DNA from: Rubricoccus sp963708165
Lineage (GTDB): Bacteria > Bacteroidota > Rhodothermia > Rhodothermales > Rubricoccaceae
Direction of reading: 5' to 3'
DNA: 64,000 nt
NCBI GenBank assembly: GCA_963708165.1
Contig: OY970187.1
Location: 1,054,001-1,118,000, forward strand
Shown here: in pieces, positions 56,032 to 64,000 of the stretch
How positions within the stretch are numbered: the stretch's first letter is position 1
How the letters are laid out: every line of letters starts with the position of its first letter
Made by a program: the position numbers and the translations under genes
The notes under the pieces: model-generated
What the model was told of the DNA's origin: nothing
Seen by the model: only the letters and a program-made list of their open reading frames with translations
The model's database searches: none

Positions 56032-56910
56032 TTAGGCAGCGTCACGGCGCGCTGCCTGTGCGTGCTCGCGGTGGTAGGCGACGTGCGCGAGACACGGGAC
56101 GTGCTTGGGATGCAGCTGGAGCGCGCCCGGAAGACCGATGAGCGAGTAGTCGTCTGCGATGCTAAACGCCCACCGGTCGAACGCGACGTGGTGGTTCGGG
56201 CACAGGCAGAGCACGTTGGCGAGCACGTCTGGCCCGTCGTGCGGGCGGCCGAGCGGACGAATGTGCGCGGCCTCGGCGTAGGGCCCAGCAGGCGTCTCGA
56301 CGGTCTCGCCGCAGACCTGACACCGGTAGCCGTGCAGCTCTTTCACGCGGCGCGTTACGGCCGTATCGCGCACGATGCGCGCGACCTCTCCCACGTGGCG
56401 CCTCGGTGCCAAAAACGACTCGGGCTGCTCGGCCACACGTCCCGGTGCAGCCTCTGCCGCCGCGTGCATCAGACGAAAGCGCCAGATGCGGTATCCGTCC
56501 TTCCCCACCTCCGCCCAATAGTCCTCCACACGCCAGAGGCCGTCGTAGCGGTATGCCTCTGGCGGGGCGAACGGGCCAGCGTGCGGACCGCGAATCACGC
56601 GGACGGGCAACCCGTGACGCAGGTTGTTGGCGAGCGCGAGGTTGGTCCGGTTGAGCGTCTGGTCGGCGACCTGCCGCTTGGTTCTCGGGTCGTTGCCACC
56701 GGCGCCGGTGTAGAGAATGGTATCGCCCCAGTCCTCATCGTCCACGTAGCCGCCGTTGAGCACGATGGACTCGGCGCCGTCGGACGAGCGACCGCACATA
56801 CCGGCCTGGAGCGGCCGGTGCACGCCAGAGGCCGCCAACGCGCGCCGGTCAGCGAAGACGCTTCCGGGCGGGTGGCCGGGGACGTGTCCAAAAACGGGGT
56901 CGCGCGGCAT
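56032..56910 (-). CDS. SRA (YDG)-HNH modification-dependent endonuclease
   Basis: 292 residues. N-terminal SRA/YDG domain (residues about 1-150: GHVPGHPPGSVFADR, ESIVLNGGYVDDEDWGDTILYTGAGGND, QTLNRTNLALANNL, PVRVIRG). This domain flips and reads modified cytosine. The C-terminal HNH nuclease (about 190-260) has CQVCG, AEAAHIRPLG, LCLCPNHH and FDRW. The pairing is that of type IV-like enzymes such as ScoMcrA or TagI that cut DNA carrying 5-methyl- or 5-hydroxymethylcytosine. No methyltransferase is adjacent. It would be a defence protein and implies that its target modification is absent or protected in this genome. Confidence 0.9.
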   Translation of the reverse strand: MPRDPVFGHVPGHPPGSVFADRRALAASGVHRPLQAGMCGRSSDGAESIVLNGGYVDDEDWGDTILYTGAGGNDPRTKRQVADQTLNRTNLALANNLRHGLPVRVIRGPHAGPFAPPEAYRYDGLWRVEDYWAEVGKDGYRIWRFRLMHAAAEAAPGRVAEQPESFLAPRRHVGEVARIVRDTAVTRRVKELHGYRCQVCGETVETPAGPYAEAAHIRPLGRPHDGPDVLANVLCLCPNHHVAFDRWAFSIADDYSLIGLPGALQLHPKHVPCLAHVAYHREHAQAARRDAA

Positions 56911-56942
56911 CCCAGAGGTTACAGCGTGTACATGCGGCGGCG

Positions 56943-57758
56943 TTAGAGCCGCTCCTTGCGCTCCAGGTAGAGCGCGCGCGAGAGCATCATAGCCGCCTGC
57001 GCCGTCTGGTCCGTGAACCAGTAGTTGACGCCTGCGCCGACGGCCGCCCCCGCGATGGGAATCATCTGAGCCAGCTTCTGCGCACCCAGGTTTTTGGCGA
57101 TCTCGCGCGGCACGTGGCCCATCTGCTCGCGTAGGGTGCCCTGCGCCTTGCGGCCCTTGTAGCCGGAGCCGTGCGCGAACGCCGCCGCGGCGACCGAGAG
57201 TTCGCGCAGCGCGTCGCTCTTGGCCTCGCGCGAGCCGCTGGCGGCCACGTTGAAGATGGCGAGCACGAGCGGGCTGTACTCCGGCCCTTGAAGCGGGAAG
57301 CCGTAGCTGGCCGCCACCTGCTGGATGAGTCGGAAGTTGACCGTAAACAGAACCGGAATGTCCGCCGCCAGAAGCAGCGCGCCGCCCAGACCCGCACCCG
57401 CGCCCGAGAGCGTGGAGAGAATGGTGTTCTGCGACGTGAACCGCTTCGCGATGGCATCGAGTTCACCCAGCGGCGCGTCGCGGAGGTCCGAGACGGTCTC
57501 GGCGTCCACCTCCAAATCGCGCGCGGCACTGAGGATGTCGCTGTCGTCCAGCGTCCACGCCGAGGCGTCGTTGAGCGTCGAGAGCGCCTGCGTGAGCGCG
57601 TCCGTGAGCGTGTCCACGACGGAATCGGGCACGAACTTGTCGAAGGCCCAGTCGACGGGCTTCATCGCAAAGCCGAGGGCTTGGCCGAAGAGGCTTTCGC
57701 CGCGCTCCCAGCGCTCGATCTCGCGCTGGGCTTTTCGTTCGTAGTCGGAGAGACGCAT
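56943..57758 (-). CDS. EcsC-family protein
   Basis: 271 residues. The EcsC domain is visible from the central glycine-rich hydrophobic stretch (LSGAGAGLGGALLLAADIPVLFTVNFRLIQQVAASYG) and the C-terminal IPIAGAAVGAGVNYWFT segment. EcsC was first described with the Bacillus Ecs transporter, but most family members stand alone and have no known activity. It precedes the SRA-HNH gene on the same strand by 32 bases, so the two may be cotranscribed. Confidence 0.87.
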   Translation of the reverse strand: MRLSDYERKAQREIERWERGESLFGQALGFAMKPVDWAFDKFVPDSVVDTLTDALTQALSTLNDASAWTLDDSDILSAARDLEVDAETVSDLRDAPLGELDAIAKRFTSQNTILSTLSGAGAGLGGALLLAADIPVLFTVNFRLIQQVAASYGFPLQGPEYSPLVLAIFNVAASGSREAKSDALRELSVAAAAFAHGSGYKGRKAQGTLREQMGHVPREIAKNLGAQKLAQMIPIAGAAVGAGVNYWFTDQTAQAAMMLSRALYLERKERL

Positions 57759-57830
57759 TCGGGTCCGTAGAGAAGGAGAGCGCAGACTACCGCCTCTGGC
57801 GCTTTAGGGTTGCGCAGCGCGGAGAATGCG

Positions 57831-57848
57831 GCCTCTGGCGCCAGAGGC
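57831..57848. repeat. 18-bp palindrome overlapping a stop codon
   Basis: Perfect copy of GCCTCTGGCGCCAGAGGC whose last base is the first base of the stop codon region of the sigma-54 regulator gene (ends at 57848). Confidence 0.93.
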
Positions 57849-59432
57849 TAGCCCTCGATCTCGTACTTCTTCAGCAGCCGGTACATCGTCGCGCGGCCGA
57901 TGCCGAGTTCCTGCGCGGCGCGCTCCGCACTCTGGTCGCACACGGCGTAGGCGTGCTCGACGGCCTTGCGCTTGAGATCTTCCAGCGGCACGATGGGCGC
58001 GTTGGCCTCTGGCGCTTCGGCGGCGGCCGTGGCGGCAGACGCAGGCATGGGCAGCCCGAGGTCAGCGGGCGAAGGCACGGCCACGAGGCTGGCCTCTGGC
58101 GGACCGGTGACCAGCGATTGCAGCGCGGCAGGGTCGGGGAGCACCGCGGGCTCTGGCAGTGCGGCGCCATCGCCAGAGGCCTGCGGGTTTCTGGCGCCAG
58201 AGTCCTTTACACGCTCGGCCCACGGCGCGATGGCGTGCGGCCCGTCGAGCAAGAGGTCTGCGGGCAGGAGTTCGTCCGCATCGGAGATCATCATCGCCCG
58301 CTCGACCACGCTTTTGAGCTCGCGCACGTTGCCAGGCCACGGGTAGGCCACGAGGGCGCGCGCAGCGTCGGCGCCGAGGCGCTTCTTTTTAAAGCGCGGG
58401 TACTGCTTGGCGTAGTCGCGCAGAAAGTCGTGCGCCAGAACGAGCACGTCTTGGTCGCGGTCGCGAAGCGGCGGAAGCTGGACGGGGAACTGGAACAGGC
58501 GGTAGTAGAGGTCCTCGCGGAAGGCGCCCGCAGGCCACCATCTTGAGCACGTCCTTGTTGGTCGCCGAGATGACGCGGCACTCGAATTTGATGGTCTCGC
58601 TGCCGCCAACGCGCGTGATCTCGCGGTTCTGCAACGCACGGAGCAGCTTGGCCTGGAGTTTCAGGTCTAGCTCGCCGACCTCGTCTAGGAACAGCGTGCC
58701 GCCGTTGGCCTGCTCGAACTTGCCGATGTGCCGTGCATGGGCGCCGGTGAACGAGCCCTTTTCGTGGCCGAAGAACTCGCTCTCCATCAGTTCCCTCGGG
58801 ATGGCGGCGCTGTTGACCACCACGAAAGGGCCGGGCCCCTCCTTTGCGCCGCCACTCGGGGGCGTGTTGAAGTGGATGGCTCGCGCCACGAGCTCTTTGC
58901 CTGTTCCGCTCTCGCCCTGGATGGCGACGGTCAGGTTGCCGCGCAGCGTTTTCTGGATAAGCTGATAGACACGCTCCATCGCAGGGCTGTCGCCCACGAT
59001 CTCGTCCATGCCGTACTTCTTGGCCACCTCGCCGCGCAACCGCTCCACCTCGCGCGAGAGGCTGACGCGCTGCTTGAGGTTTTTGACCACGATGTCCAGC
59101 TTGACCAAGTCGTCCTGGCCCTTGGTGATGTAGTCCGTCGCGCCGCCTTTCATCGCCTCCACGGCTACGTCGGCGGTGCCCTGGGCCGAGATCATGACGA
59201 CTGGCAGGTCTGGCTTGAGAAGTTGCAGGCGGCGCAGCGTTTCCATGCCGCCGATGCCCGGCATCATGATGTCGAGCAGGACGAGGTCCGGAGGGCTCGC
59301 GTCCAGGGCGTCGAGTGCCTCTTCGCCAGAGGCGAACGTGTGGACCTCGTGGTCCGCGTCTTTGTCGAGGCGGTAGGAAAGCAGGCGGGCGTAGTGGCGG
59401 TCGTCGTCGACGACGTAGAGCCGAACGGTCAT
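57848..59432 (-). CDS. Sigma-54-dependent response regulator, one frameshift
   Basis: About 527 residues once one base is removed near 58530-58537 (joins ISATNKDVLKMV to AFREDLYYRLF). Receiver domain with phospho-Asp 54 (LVLLDIMMP). AAA+ domain with GESGTGKE, the sigma-54 contact loop written KGSFTGA instead of GAFTGA, GGTLFLDEVGEL and the arginine-finger region. A roughly 80-residue Pro/Ala linker dense in repeat-encoded words follows, then a Fis-type helix-turn-helix (ERAAQELGIGRATMYRLLKKY). No sensor kinase lies nearby, so it is an orphan regulator. The targets are unknown. Confidence 0.9.
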
Positions 59433-59737
59433 CTGAGGTGCGAGAGATGTGGGGGCACTCTCGGTATCGGCATTCTGGCGCGAGGCTGTAGCCTCTGGCG
59501 GCGGGAATCATTCGGGCACGGCGCAGGAGCCGCTGGCGTCACGCCAGAGGTGGCTGAATCTCAGAGCGATACGCAGCCGCGGGGCGACGAGGGACTGGCC
59601 TCTGGCGCCAGAGGCTTTTCTGGTGCGCGTGCTCGGCGAGGCCCGAACCACGAGCACCAGAAGGCGTCACCGCCTCTTCACAAGATCGAAAGGAAACCAC
59701 ATGCTGCCCCCTCCGTAGTGACGCCCTAGTTTCCGAA
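59433..59737. other. 305-base divergent gap upstream of the TetR gene
   Basis: No gene. It includes an 18-bp palindrome at 59598-59615, single words near 59492 and 59541, and a GTGACG word at 59718-59723 that resembles half of the dyad at 59738-59753. Confidence 0.6.
59598..59615. repeat. 18-bp palindrome GCCTCTGGCGCCAGAGGC
   Basis: Perfect copy in the divergent region between the sigma-54 regulator and the TetR gene. Confidence 0.92.
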
Positions 59738-59753
59738 GTGACCCATCGGTCAC
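59738..59753. promoter_or_regulatory. Dyad GTGACC-CATC-GGTCAC, candidate TetR operator
   Basis: Perfect 6-base arms with a 4-base centre, 20 bases before the preferred TetR start; another GACC lies at 59759-59762. TGACC...GGTCA dyads are typical of operators of TetR/AcrR efflux repressors, so autoregulation of the tetR-tolC-adaptor-RND operon is likely. It overlaps the alternative GTG start at 59738, which argues for the downstream start. Confidence 0.6.
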
Positions 59754-59773
59754 CATCTGACCCAACGTCCACT

Positions 59774-60448
59774 GTGGAAGTAACTGCTACCCTGTCCCGC
59801 CGCGATCGCGAGCGCATGGAGCGCCGCCGCGCCATGCTCGACGCAGCGCTCGCGGTCTTCGCGGAGCACGGCTACGGCGGCTCGTCGATGGACGAAATCG
59901 CGGAGCGCGCCGAGTTCGGCAAGGGAACGATTTACAACTACTTCCCTGGCGGCAAGGACGAGCTGTTCCTTACGCTCTTCGAGGAGCGGGTGGCGGCAGG
60001 CCTCCACCGGGTCATCGCGCAAACGCTGCCCGCCGAGACGGACTTCTCGACGCCCGCTTCCGCCCGCTCTGCCTTCCACGGCTTTATCCGCGGCCTCCTC
60101 GGCCACTTCCATGAGAGCCGCGACGCGCTCGTCATGTTCATGAAAGAGGGCCACCGGACGCACATCGCGGCCGAGCACGAGGCCAGCTTTGCCCGGCACT
60201 TCGCGGGCATCATCGGCGCCGTAGCGCAGCCCATCGAGCGCGCCGTCGCCTCTGGCGCGCTGCGTCCGCTCCCGGCGCACCCCGTCGCGCACGTGCTGAT
60301 GGGCAACATCCGTGGCTACATCATGGCCGAAGTCGATGCCGACTGCGACCCCTCGGGCCACTTCGAGCCCGCCCCGTTCGGCACGGCCGACGAGGCCGCC
60401 GAATTTCTCACGACCGTTCTGTTCGATGGGCTTCTCGCCCGCGACTGA
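59774..60448 (+). CDS. TetR/AcrR-family repressor of the efflux operon
   Basis: About 224 residues. The N-terminal helix-turn-helix is standard (RRAMLDAALAVFAEHGYGGSSMDEIAERAEFGKGTIYNYFPGGKDELF). The C-terminal ligand domain is helical. GTG at 59774 is preferred over GTG at 59738 because the operator-like dyad would otherwise lie inside the gene; ATG 59816 is also possible. tolC follows with a one-base gap after the stop, so the repressor is the first gene of its own target operon. The inducer is unknown, probably a hydrophobic toxic compound. Confidence 0.9.
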   Translation: MEVTATLSRRDRERMERRRAMLDAALAVFAEHGYGGSSMDEIAERAEFGKGTIYNYFPGGKDELFLTLFEERVAAGLHRVIAQTLPAETDFSTPASARSAFHGFIRGLLGHFHESRDALVMFMKEGHRTHIAAEHEASFARHFAGIIGAVAQPIERAVASGALRPLPAHPVAHVLMGNIRGYIMAEVDADCDPSGHFEPAPFGTADEAAEFLTTVLFDGLLARD

Positions 60449-60449
60449 T

Positions 60450-62120
60450 ATGCAGACTTCCCTCCGAGCGCCTCTGGCGCTGCTCCTCCTCCTCGCCGCC
60501 TCGCCAGAGGCCTTTGCGCAGACGCCTGACTCAGACGTGCCGCGGATGCCGATGCCCAACCGCCCGGCTGTGTCGCCAGAGGCTGTCCCGGCGAACGCCG
60601 TCCGGCTCACGCTGGACCAGGCCATCGAAATCGCGCTGCAGCGCAACTACCAGCTTCGCAGCGTGCAGTACGACGTGACCAACGCCGAGCTGCAGGTCAG
60701 CGAGGCCTACGGCAGCCTGTTCCCACGCGCCGACCTGAGCAGCTCGTACACGCGCAACGTGGTCCAGGCCAACCCGTTTGCGGGCTCGTCTGCGGGCAAC
60801 ATCTTTGGCGGTTTGGGCGCCATCGGGTGGCTGCAGTACAACGAGAACGCCCGCACCGACGACGACCCAGCAACGGTGCCGATCTCGTTTCAGGAGTACA
60901 ACCAGAACATCGTCGACGGCCAGTCGGCTATCGGGTTTACGCCCGGTGCGGCGGGCTCTAACCCATTTGGCACGGACAACGCGTTTCAAAACGCCATCTC
61001 CATCTCACAGCCGCTCTACAGCGGCGTCGCGTTTGCGGCGGTCAAGGGCGCGCGGAGCCTTGTCGACATCAACCGCGCGGCGGTCGCGCAGGCTGAGGAC
61101 GAGGTGATTCACCAGACGCGGCAGGCGTACTACGGTGCGCTTCTGGCGCAGGAGCAGGCGCGAGTCGTGCGTGCGAGCCGCCAGCGCGCCGAGGACACAT
61201 TCGGCGACTTCACGCAATTAGTAGCCGCTGGCGTAAGCCCTAAGCTGGACCGGCTCAACGCCGAGGTCGATCTCGCCAACGCCGAGACGCAATTGGTGCA
61301 GGCGGAGGCCGGTGCGCAGAGCGCGCAGGACCAGCTGCTGTTCGTGCTCGGCCTGCCCGTCGGCGCCCCGGTCGTGCTAGAGAGTGCGCTCGACACGCCA
61401 GAGGCTGGGCTGTTCCGGACGGTCTCGACCGTAGAGGCACTCGAAGCAGCGGTCGACACGCGCCCCGACCTGGAGCAGGCACGCCTCGCGATCAAGCTCA
61501 ACGAGGTGCAGCGCGAGATCACGGCCGCGGCGAGGCTTCCCAGCCTGAGCGCCTTTGCCAATTTCGCCTACACCGCCAACGTGCCGGATAACCGTACGTC
61601 GGTCTTCGCGCCCGACGCCAACGACCCGTTTACGTTCGAGGAGTCGACCGAAGGCTTTTTCTCCGACGCCTACTGGCAGCCCGCCGTGAGCGTGGGCCTG
61701 CAACTCAACTGGAACCTGTTCGACGGCTTTCAGACGCGCCGCCGCATCCAGCAAAACACGATTGCGGTTCAGAAGGCTGAGATCCAGTTGGAGCAGGCGA
61801 CCCAGGCCGCGCGCCTCGAAGTCGCCAACGCGATGCGCCAGTTGCGCAGCGCCCGCCAGAGGCTCGCCGCGCAGTCGCAGACCGTGCAGACGGCTGAAAC
61901 CGCCTACCGCTTTGCAGAGGAACGCCTCGACGTGGGCACCGCAGACTTGGTGGACGTGCGCTTGGCGAGCCAGAACCTGGACACCTCGCGTCTGAACTAC
62001 CTCCAGGCGGTCTACGACGCGCTGATCGCCCGCTCGGACTACGAGCGCGCGACGGCCACCATCGCACCCGAGCCCGTCACGCCCGCCGAGCCTACGCCGA
62101 CGACGGCCTTCATCCGATGA
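60450..62120 (+). CDS. TolC-family outer-membrane efflux channel
   Basis: 556 residues with a signal peptide (LRAPLALLLLLAASPEAFAQ). Two structural repeats of the outer-membrane efflux fold are visible: LTLDQAIEIALQRNYQLRSVQYDV with PRADLSSSYTRN, and later AAVDTRPDLEQARLAIKLNEVQREITAAARLPSLSAFANF with LNWNLFDGF. Long periplasmic helices (AQAEDEVIHQTRQAYYGALLAQEQ, ANAMRQLRSARQRLAAQSQTVQTAE) complete it. It forms the exit duct for the RND pump encoded downstream. The adaptor frame can overlap its stop by four bases. Confidence 0.93.
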   Translation: MQTSLRAPLALLLLLAASPEAFAQTPDSDVPRMPMPNRPAVSPEAVPANAVRLTLDQAIEIALQRNYQLRSVQYDVTNAELQVSEAYGSLFPRADLSSSYTRNVVQANPFAGSSAGNIFGGLGAIGWLQYNENARTDDDPATVPISFQEYNQNIVDGQSAIGFTPGAAGSNPFGTDNAFQNAISISQPLYSGVAFAAVKGARSLVDINRAAVAQAEDEVIHQTRQAYYGALLAQEQARVVRASRQRAEDTFGDFTQLVAAGVSPKLDRLNAEVDLANAETQLVQAEAGAQSAQDQLLFVLGLPVGAPVVLESALDTPEAGLFRTVSTVEALEAAVDTRPDLEQARLAIKLNEVQREITAAARLPSLSAFANFAYTANVPDNRTSVFAPDANDPFTFEESTEGFFSDAYWQPAVSVGLQLNWNLFDGFQTRRRIQQNTIAVQKAEIQLEQATQAARLEVANAMRQLRSARQRLAAQSQTVQTAETAYRFAEERLDVGTADLVDVRLASQNLDTSRLNYLQAVYDALIARSDYERATATIAPEPVTPAEPTPTTAFIR

Positions 62121-62203
62121 CGCGCTTCCCTTCCGCCTCTGGCGCGCTGGCCGCGGCCTCTGGCGCCAACCCGCGGGTGTATTGCAATACGCCCCTACGC
62201 GAT

Positions 62204-62221
62204 GCCTCTGGCGCCAGAGGC
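62204..62221. repeat. 18-bp palindrome between tolC and the adaptor gene
   Basis: Perfect copy of GCCTCTGGCGCCAGAGGC in the leader of the adaptor gene. If translation began at the ATG at 62117 it would encode ASGARG. Confidence 0.92.
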
Positions 62222-62263
62222 GCCCACACCGACCACCGAACACCGACGACCGGTCTCTCTGCC

Positions 62264-63646
62264 ATGTCTCGCCTCGCCCTTCTCTCCTTTCTCGCCCTGT
62301 CCCTCGCGGCATGCGGCGCTCCCGGCGACGATTCGCCAGAGGCCGCTGGCGCCGCCGACTCCACCGATGTCGGCGTGCCCGTCGAGGTCGTCCTGGCGGA
62401 CCCGGACTTTTTCGAGGACGCCATCGAGCTGACCGGCAGCGTGGACGCGTCCAACGACGCGCTGCTCTCGCCCGACGTGCCCGGCTCGCTGACGTTCGTC
62501 GCGCCGCTCGGCGCCTACGTCGGCCGCGGCGGGACCGTCGCGCAGGTCAAGGCCAGCACGCAGGTAGCGGGCGTCTCCCAGTCGCGCGCTGGCGTGGCGA
62601 CGGCGCAGGCCGGGATCGCGCAGGCGCAGGCGGGCATCGCCGGAGCCGAGGCGGGCGTGAGCGCAGCCCAGGCGCAGCGTCAGGCCGCACAGGCGCAGCT
62701 GGATCTCGCGCAGGACCAGTACACGCGCCAGCTTCCGCTCTACCGCGACTCCATCCTCTCGGCGCTGGAGTTCCGCGGCGTCGAGACGCAACTCGCGGGC
62801 GCCCGCGCCCAGGTGGCGCAGGCCGACGCGGGCATCGCGCAGGCGCAGGGCAACCTGCGGGCCTCTCGCGAGCAGCTCAACGCCGCGCGCTCCCAGGTCA
62901 ACGCCGCGCAGGCGGGCGTGCAGAGCGCCCAGGCGCAGCTGTCGAACACGCGCGTCGTGGCGCCCTTCGGCGGCGTCGTCGAGGCGCGCTTGCAAGAGCC
63001 GGGCGAGCTCGCGAGCCCCGGCCAGCCGGTCGTGCGCCTCGTGGCCTCTGGCGGGCTGACCGTCAAGGCCGGTATCCCCGAGCGCTACGCCGGTGACATC
63101 GAAGTGGGCACGCAGGTGCGCGTGATCCCGAGCGCCTACGGCGCCGAGGCGCGCGGCGGGCGCGTCACGTTCGTCGGCACCGCCATCGACCCGCAGAGCC
63201 GCACGTTCCCCGTCGAGATCGCGGTCGAGAACAGCGACCGCCGCCTCAAGCCCGACATGGTGGTGCGCCTCCAGCTCGCGCGCGAGGTCCTCGAAGACGC
63301 CATCGTCGTCCCGCAAGAGGCCGTCATCCGCGACGAGCGCGGCACGAGCGTCTTCGTCGCCGTGACGGGTAGCGGCGGCCAGACCATCGCCGAGCGCCGC
63401 GCCGTCGAGGTCGGCCCCAACGCGGGCGACCGCATCGTGCTCCTCTCCGGCGTCGCCTCTGGCGACCGCATCATCGTGAGCGGCCAGACCAGCCTGACCG
63501 ACGGCGACGTGGTCCGCGCGACCGAGCGCCGCGCCGCCGCCGTGCCCGCCTCTGGCGAGACCGCATCGCGCCAGAGGCCGACGGCGCCCACCACCGACCG
63601 CCCGCGCCGAGAACTAGAGACGCCCGCCAGAGGCCCGCGTCCCTAG
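62264..63646 (+). CDS. RND efflux periplasmic adaptor lipoprotein
   Basis: 460 residues from the ATG at 62264, which begins a lipoprotein signal (LSLAAC). The order is a lipoyl half-domain, a long coiled-coil hairpin made of alanine/glutamine repeats (AQAGIAQAQAGIAGAEAG, AQAQRQAAQAQLDLAQ), and the second lipoyl half (NTRVVAPFGGVVEARLQEPGE). The beta-barrel and membrane-proximal domains follow (VGPNAGDRIVLLSGVASGDRIIVSG). It connects the RND pump to TolC. A longer frame from the ATG at 62117, overlapping the tolC stop, has no signal peptide at its start and is less likely. Confidence 0.92.
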   Translation: MSRLALLSFLALSLAACGAPGDDSPEAAGAADSTDVGVPVEVVLADPDFFEDAIELTGSVDASNDALLSPDVPGSLTFVAPLGAYVGRGGTVAQVKASTQVAGVSQSRAGVATAQAGIAQAQAGIAGAEAGVSAAQAQRQAAQAQLDLAQDQYTRQLPLYRDSILSALEFRGVETQLAGARAQVAQADAGIAQAQGNLRASREQLNAARSQVNAAQAGVQSAQAQLSNTRVVAPFGGVVEARLQEPGELASPGQPVVRLVASGGLTVKAGIPERYAGDIEVGTQVRVIPSAYGAEARGGRVTFVGTAIDPQSRTFPVEIAVENSDRRLKPDMVVRLQLAREVLEDAIVVPQEAVIRDERGTSVFVAVTGSGGQTIAERRAVEVGPNAGDRIVLLSGVASGDRIIVSGQTSLTDGDVVRATERRAAAVPASGETASRQRPTAPTTDRPRRELETPARGPRP

Positions 63647-63664
63647 TCCCCAACACCCAGTCCC

Positions 63665-64000
63665 ATGAAGATCACCGACCTCGCGATTAGCAACCGGACG
63701 GCCATCGTCGTCCTCACGTTCGCGCTCTCAATCGGCGGGCTCATCTCCTACGTCACGCTCCCCAAGGAGAGCCAGCCGCAGATCGAGTTCGCGCAGATCA
63801 TCATCACGACGATCTACCCCGGCGCGTCGCCGGACGACGTGGAGATCGATCATCACGCAAGAGGTCGAGCGCGAGGTCGCGACGCTCTCGGGCCTGGATC
63901 AGGTGCGGAGCACGAGCACCGAGGGCGTCTCGACGGTCATCGCGGAGTTCTTCCCGGACAAGGACATTAGCGAGGCGTCGCAAGAGGTCCGCGAGGCGGT
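63665..64000 (+). CDS. RND-family efflux pump, N-terminal part, one frameshift
   Basis: The first 112 residues of an AcrB/MexB-like inner-membrane pump. It begins with KITDLAISNRTAIVVLTFALSIGG (first membrane helix) and YVTLPKESQPQIEF, then the porter-domain start IIITTIYPGASPDDVEI. The frame breaks at about 63846-63851 (ATCGATCATC); removing one base restores ITQEVEREVATLSGLDQVRSTSTEGVSTVIAEF, which matches the family. The gene continues beyond the window. It lies 18 bases after the adaptor stop and belongs to the TetR-controlled operon. Confidence 0.9.

Noticed and set aside
62117..62263. Longer adaptor N-terminus starting at the ATGA overlap with tolC
   Set aside because: The added 49 residues are repeat-derived (ASGALAAASGAN, ASGARG) and would bury the lipoprotein signal that begins at 62264.

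Overview
The window is about 70% GC, packed with genes on both strands, and reads as chromosomal DNA of a Bacteroidota/Rhodothermota-type bacterium. The best guess is a Rhodothermia member such as Rubricoccaceae, but no rRNA is present to prove it. The pointers are a type IX secretion C-terminal sorting domain, a PorW/SprE-like TPR lipoprotein, a PID-CTERM-like small protein, a carboxypeptidase-regulatory/TonB receptor, FtsX-type ABC permeases of the Bacteroidota kind, very many lipobox proteins and no consistent AGGAGG ribosome sites. I saw no rRNA, tRNA, CRISPR array, prophage or insertion sequence.

Layout: 1-4.6 kb holds ftsH (cut by the window edge) and a PorW-like TPR/SPOR lipoprotein. 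5-9 kb has pyruvate kinase, a NarL-type response regulator, a DUF2279 protein and a small secreted protein. 9-16.9 kb is an ABC efflux operon (permease, ATPase, membrane fusion protein) facing a sigma-54 response regulator and sensor kinase, with a candidate sigma-54 promoter and repeated TGTGCGC/GCGCACA sites between them. 16.9-21 kb has a PDZ-MORN protein, an unknown secreted protein and an ankyrin lipoprotein. 21-30 kb has gyrA, a YdfG-like dehydrogenase, an S41 protease, a TonB-dependent receptor and an AraC regulator. 30-36.9 kb is a run of small genes (SnoaL, DoxX, LtrA, K+ channel, cupin, lipoprotein, DUF3095) and a GAF histidine kinase. 37-48.9 kb has mltF, an iron-type binding protein, der, msrAB and msrB, a PIN toxin-antitoxin pair, ettA, a PID-CTERM-like protein, an AhpD-like protein, an esterase and DinB. 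49-57.8 kb has a secreted FG-GAP protein, an exonuclease/GIY-YIG fusion, two membrane proteins, alkaline phosphatase, an SRA-HNH nuclease and EcsC. 57.8-64 kb has a second sigma-54 response regulator and a TetR-TolC-adaptor-RND efflux operon cut by the right edge.

The dominant unexplained signal is a 10-base word, GCCTCTGGCG (reverse complement CGCCAGAGGC), occurring several times per kilobase on both strands. It is single inside genes and very often doubled head-to-head as the perfect 18-bp palindromes GCCTCTGGCGCCAGAGGC or CGCCAGAGGCCTCTGGCG between genes, frequently touching stop codons. Its layout resembles DNA uptake sequences (Neisseria, Pasteurellaceae) or the cyanobacterial HIP1 palindrome, neither of which it matches in sequence. 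It contains no stop codon in any frame and so enters proteins as ASGARG, PLAPEA or LWRQR, even inside GyrA.

Five genes (the ABC-operon adaptor, gyrA, the dehydrogenase, the second sigma-54 regulator and the RND pump) are broken by six single extra bases. Because gyrA is essential and every shift is an insertion, these look like sequence errors and the genes are annotated as intact.
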